Assembly: GCA_026398545.1 (NCBI GenBank)
Contig: JAPLSR010000442.1
Location: 1-7,645, forward strand
DNA length: 7,645 nucleotides
Direction of reading: 5' to 3'
Source: Candidatus Sumerlaeota bacterium
Lineage (GTDB): Bacteria; Sumerlaeota; Sumerlaeia; MWCT01
Both the position numbers and the translations under genes were made by a program. The notes below the pieces were generated by a model. That model was not told the origin of the DNA, did not search any database, and saw only the letters and a list, made by a program, of their open reading frames with translations. Below, piece by piece: positions 6,016 to 7,645 of the stretch (position 1 is the stretch's first letter; the number at the start of each line of letters is the position of its first letter).

Positions 6016-7645
6016 ATGAAAAATGCGGGAAAATTGTTGCTGACTTTACTTATTCTCAGTGTGGCAATGCTTGGGAGCGCCCAGGTATCCATGATCGGAA
6101 ACAGCGGCGGGGCACTGATTTTTTCCGATCAGAGTGTGAATGGAGTTCCGATTCTGAATATGAAAAAGGTGGCGGCCGTGAATGAATTTGGCGCCACAAT
6201 AGCAACCTTGAATGCGGATATCCCGCCTGCAGGAAACAAGGTTGTTATTTCGGCGGCTGATGCAAAGGCCGCAGTAGCCGATGCCATCAGCGAGCCTAAA
6301 CTCGTGGCTCTGTCCAATACGGCAAACATCTTTTTCTATTTTGCCATTGACAAGGCTGATGGCAAAATCGCCTTCGTGAATGCCGAGTCCGGCGCCATCG
6401 CCGGCATTGTTGACCCCAAGATTGATTCCAACGGCAAGGTATTCAAGAGTCCAACCGACGCATGGAGAGGCAAGATCAGCGGCGTGGCTCTGAAAAATCT
6501 CAACAAGGTTACCGTTGATAATTTGCGGTGCCTGACAGGCAAGTTCTGCGCTCCTTACGGCGTGGATGAGACCATAGATTGGATAGAGATCTGTGAGGAT
6601 ACCCCTTGTGGGGTGGGAATTTGTGTACCAAATTGGGATGAGATTTTTGCAAATTTCGCGCCTTACATCCTGTGCGCCCCCAAAGGCAAGTTCAACTTCA
6701 GCCCTGTTGACTCTCGCAGCTCCTTCGACATTGTCTGCGCTTACTACAACGTTGACGCCACCCATGCCTTCGTCAAGGACTGCAAGATTCGCCAGGCATA
6801 TCTGGAAAGACCCATCCCGACATTTGTGAACGCTAATTTCAATATTATTGGACCTAACGCCTACTTCACGTGGGATGACCCCGGATATTTCGTGTTAGGC
6901 AACGAAGGCACAGCCGATGACATTTTTTGGAATGATGCTGCCGAAGATGGCCCAGTGGTCGCCCATGAGTATGGCCACGCCGCCCAGTATGCCACCCATC
7001 CCAATTTCAACGTTGTTGTTGATCCAAATGGAGATATTAATAAGGAGATAATAGGATGGTGGGTTCGTCGCGGAATTATGGAAGGCATGTCCGACCATGG
7101 CGCCTATATGCAATTCCCCAAGGAAACGATTTTAGGCAATTGGATATTCGGCAATATTCCCTATGCCAGACGTTATGCTAATACAGCCAAGCATTATCCC
7201 GAGGACGTTGACCAAACCATTTTCGAAGACCCCCCAAATGAGTGTGCGGATTACTATACCTTGGGAACTGTATTTGCCGGCGCTTGGTATGACGCCTCCT
7301 CCATCATCGGTCGCAAAGACTCTATCACCTTGGACTACAGAACCCTGGCGGCCTGCCCGGTTGGCACACCCTTCTCTATGGCGGATTACTGCTGGTATAT
7401 CCTCAATGCAGATTCAATAAGTTCCAAGGGGAAGAATTTCCTCAAGATACTCGGCGCCCTTACCTCGCGCGGTTTCTCAACTGCCTATCCGACTGAAGAT
7501 GGCCTCATTCAGGCCTCCGGTTACATCCATGTAATTCCTGTTGGCGGGAAGGGCGGGTATAAAACTACCGGTTTTGCCAAGCGTTTTGCGGAAATGGACA
7601 ACGACGAGGAAGGCGCCGCCAGCGCTACCCCTCTGGTTATCCCGG
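6016..7645 (+). CDS. Secreted gluzincin-type metalloprotease (M4/M36-like), C-terminus beyond window
   Basis: The frame is open for 543 codons to the window edge. Residues 1-23 form a signal peptide (MKNAGKLLLTLLILSVAMLGSA, cleavage near GSA-Q). Residues about 35-140 resemble the FTP/PepSY propeptide of thermolysin- and fungalysin-like zymogens: VPILNMKKVAAVNEFG, a V-I-S-A-A-D-A-K-A-A segment, and AFVNAESGAIAGIVDP. The zinc site follows: HEYGH at 317-321 (His317, catalytic Glu318, His321), with the third ligand probably Glu356 in MEGMSDHGAY. This matches the GEGWSD-type motif of M36 and NEAISD of M4. YYTLGTVFAGAWYDA (413-427) matches the HxNGxIWAxALWD block of M36 enzymes, but Tyr414 stands where the transition-state His is expected. 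Eight cysteines lie between 172 and 256, probably disulfide-bonded. The part after about 500 may start a further domain. Exact family and substrate are uncertain. Confidence 0.88.
   Translation, partial: MKNAGKLLLTLLILSVAMLGSAQVSMIGNSGGALIFSDQSVNGVPILNMKKVAAVNEFGATIATLNADIPPAGNKVVISAADAKAAVADAISEPKLVALSNTANIFFYFAIDKADGKIAFVNAESGAIAGIVDPKIDSNGKVFKSPTDAWRGKISGVALKNLNKVTVDNLRCLTGKFCAPYGVDETIDWIEICEDTPCGVGICVPNWDEIFANFAPYILCAPKGKFNFSPVDSRSSFDIVCAYYNVDATHAFVKDCKIRQAYLERPIPTFVNANFNIIGPNAYFTWDDPGYFVLGNEGTADDIFWNDAAEDGPVVAHEYGHAAQYATHPNFNVVVDPNGDINKEIIGWWVRRGIMEGMSDHGAYMQFPKETILGNWIFGNIPYARRYANTAKHYPEDVDQTIFEDPPNECADYYTLGTVFAGAWYDASSIIGRKDSITLDYRTLAACPVGTPFSMADYCWYILNADSISSKGKNFLKILGALTSRGFSTAYPTEDGLIQASGYIHVIPVGGKGGYKTTGFAKRFAEMDNDEEGAASATPLVIP

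Noticed and set aside
6046..6765. 239-residue open frame on the minus strand
   Set aside because: It lies wholly inside the metalloprotease frame, which has a signal peptide, propeptide, HEYGH motif and strong ribosome site. The minus-strand product shows no family features.

Overview
The window looks like bacterial chromosome from an uncultivated or poorly sampled lineage. Coding regions are moderately GC-rich, intergenic regions are AT-rich, and Shine-Dalgarno sites are strong. The MglA-like GTPase start, the Pro/Thr-linker secreted protease, the bacterial copy of an archaeal-type 8-oxoguanine glycosylase and the CACAGAG-type intergenic repeats fit environmental phyla of the Planctomycetes/Sumerlaeota/Omnitrophota/deltaproteobacterial sort. 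I cannot fix the phylum from this sequence.

Layout: positions 1-66 (minus) hold the first 22 codons of an MglA-type small GTPase. An AT-rich divergent intergenic region with a degenerate CACAGAG-type repeat follows. Next is a two-gene plus-strand unit: a small protein of unknown function (363-815) joined by an ATGA stop/start overlap to a RidA/YjgF-family protein (812-1270), closed by a short hairpin. A secreted papain-type cysteine protease (1342-3324) comes next, with a pre-peptidase C-terminal-like domain, two Pro/Thr linkers and a C-terminal beta-rich domain. It ends at a textbook rho-independent terminator (3357-3390). The following intergenic region carries a second CACAGAG-type inverted repeat. 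Then come two minus-strand genes 17 bases apart, an M20/PepV-like dipeptidase (5815-4301) and an Ogg2-type N-glycosylase/DNA lyase (4283-3549). A divergent promoter region (5816-6015) leads into a plus-strand gene (6016 to the window end, incomplete) for a secreted gluzincin-type metalloprotease. It has an FTP/PepSY-like propeptide, HEYGH, and a downstream EGMSD motif.

Functional reading (inference): two secreted endopeptidases of different catalytic classes, an intracellular dipeptidase and a RidA-type scavenger of reactive enamine/imine intermediates would together suit protein and peptide scavenging. The DNA glycosylase and the MglA-like GTPase are not obviously part of this. No RNA genes, CRISPR array, insertion sequence or prophage element was seen. 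The least conventional items are the unknown-function/RidA coupled pair, the cysteine protease without a recognisable I29 propeptide, the metalloprotease with Tyr where gluzincins have their transition-state His, and the archaeal-type Ogg in a bacterial context.
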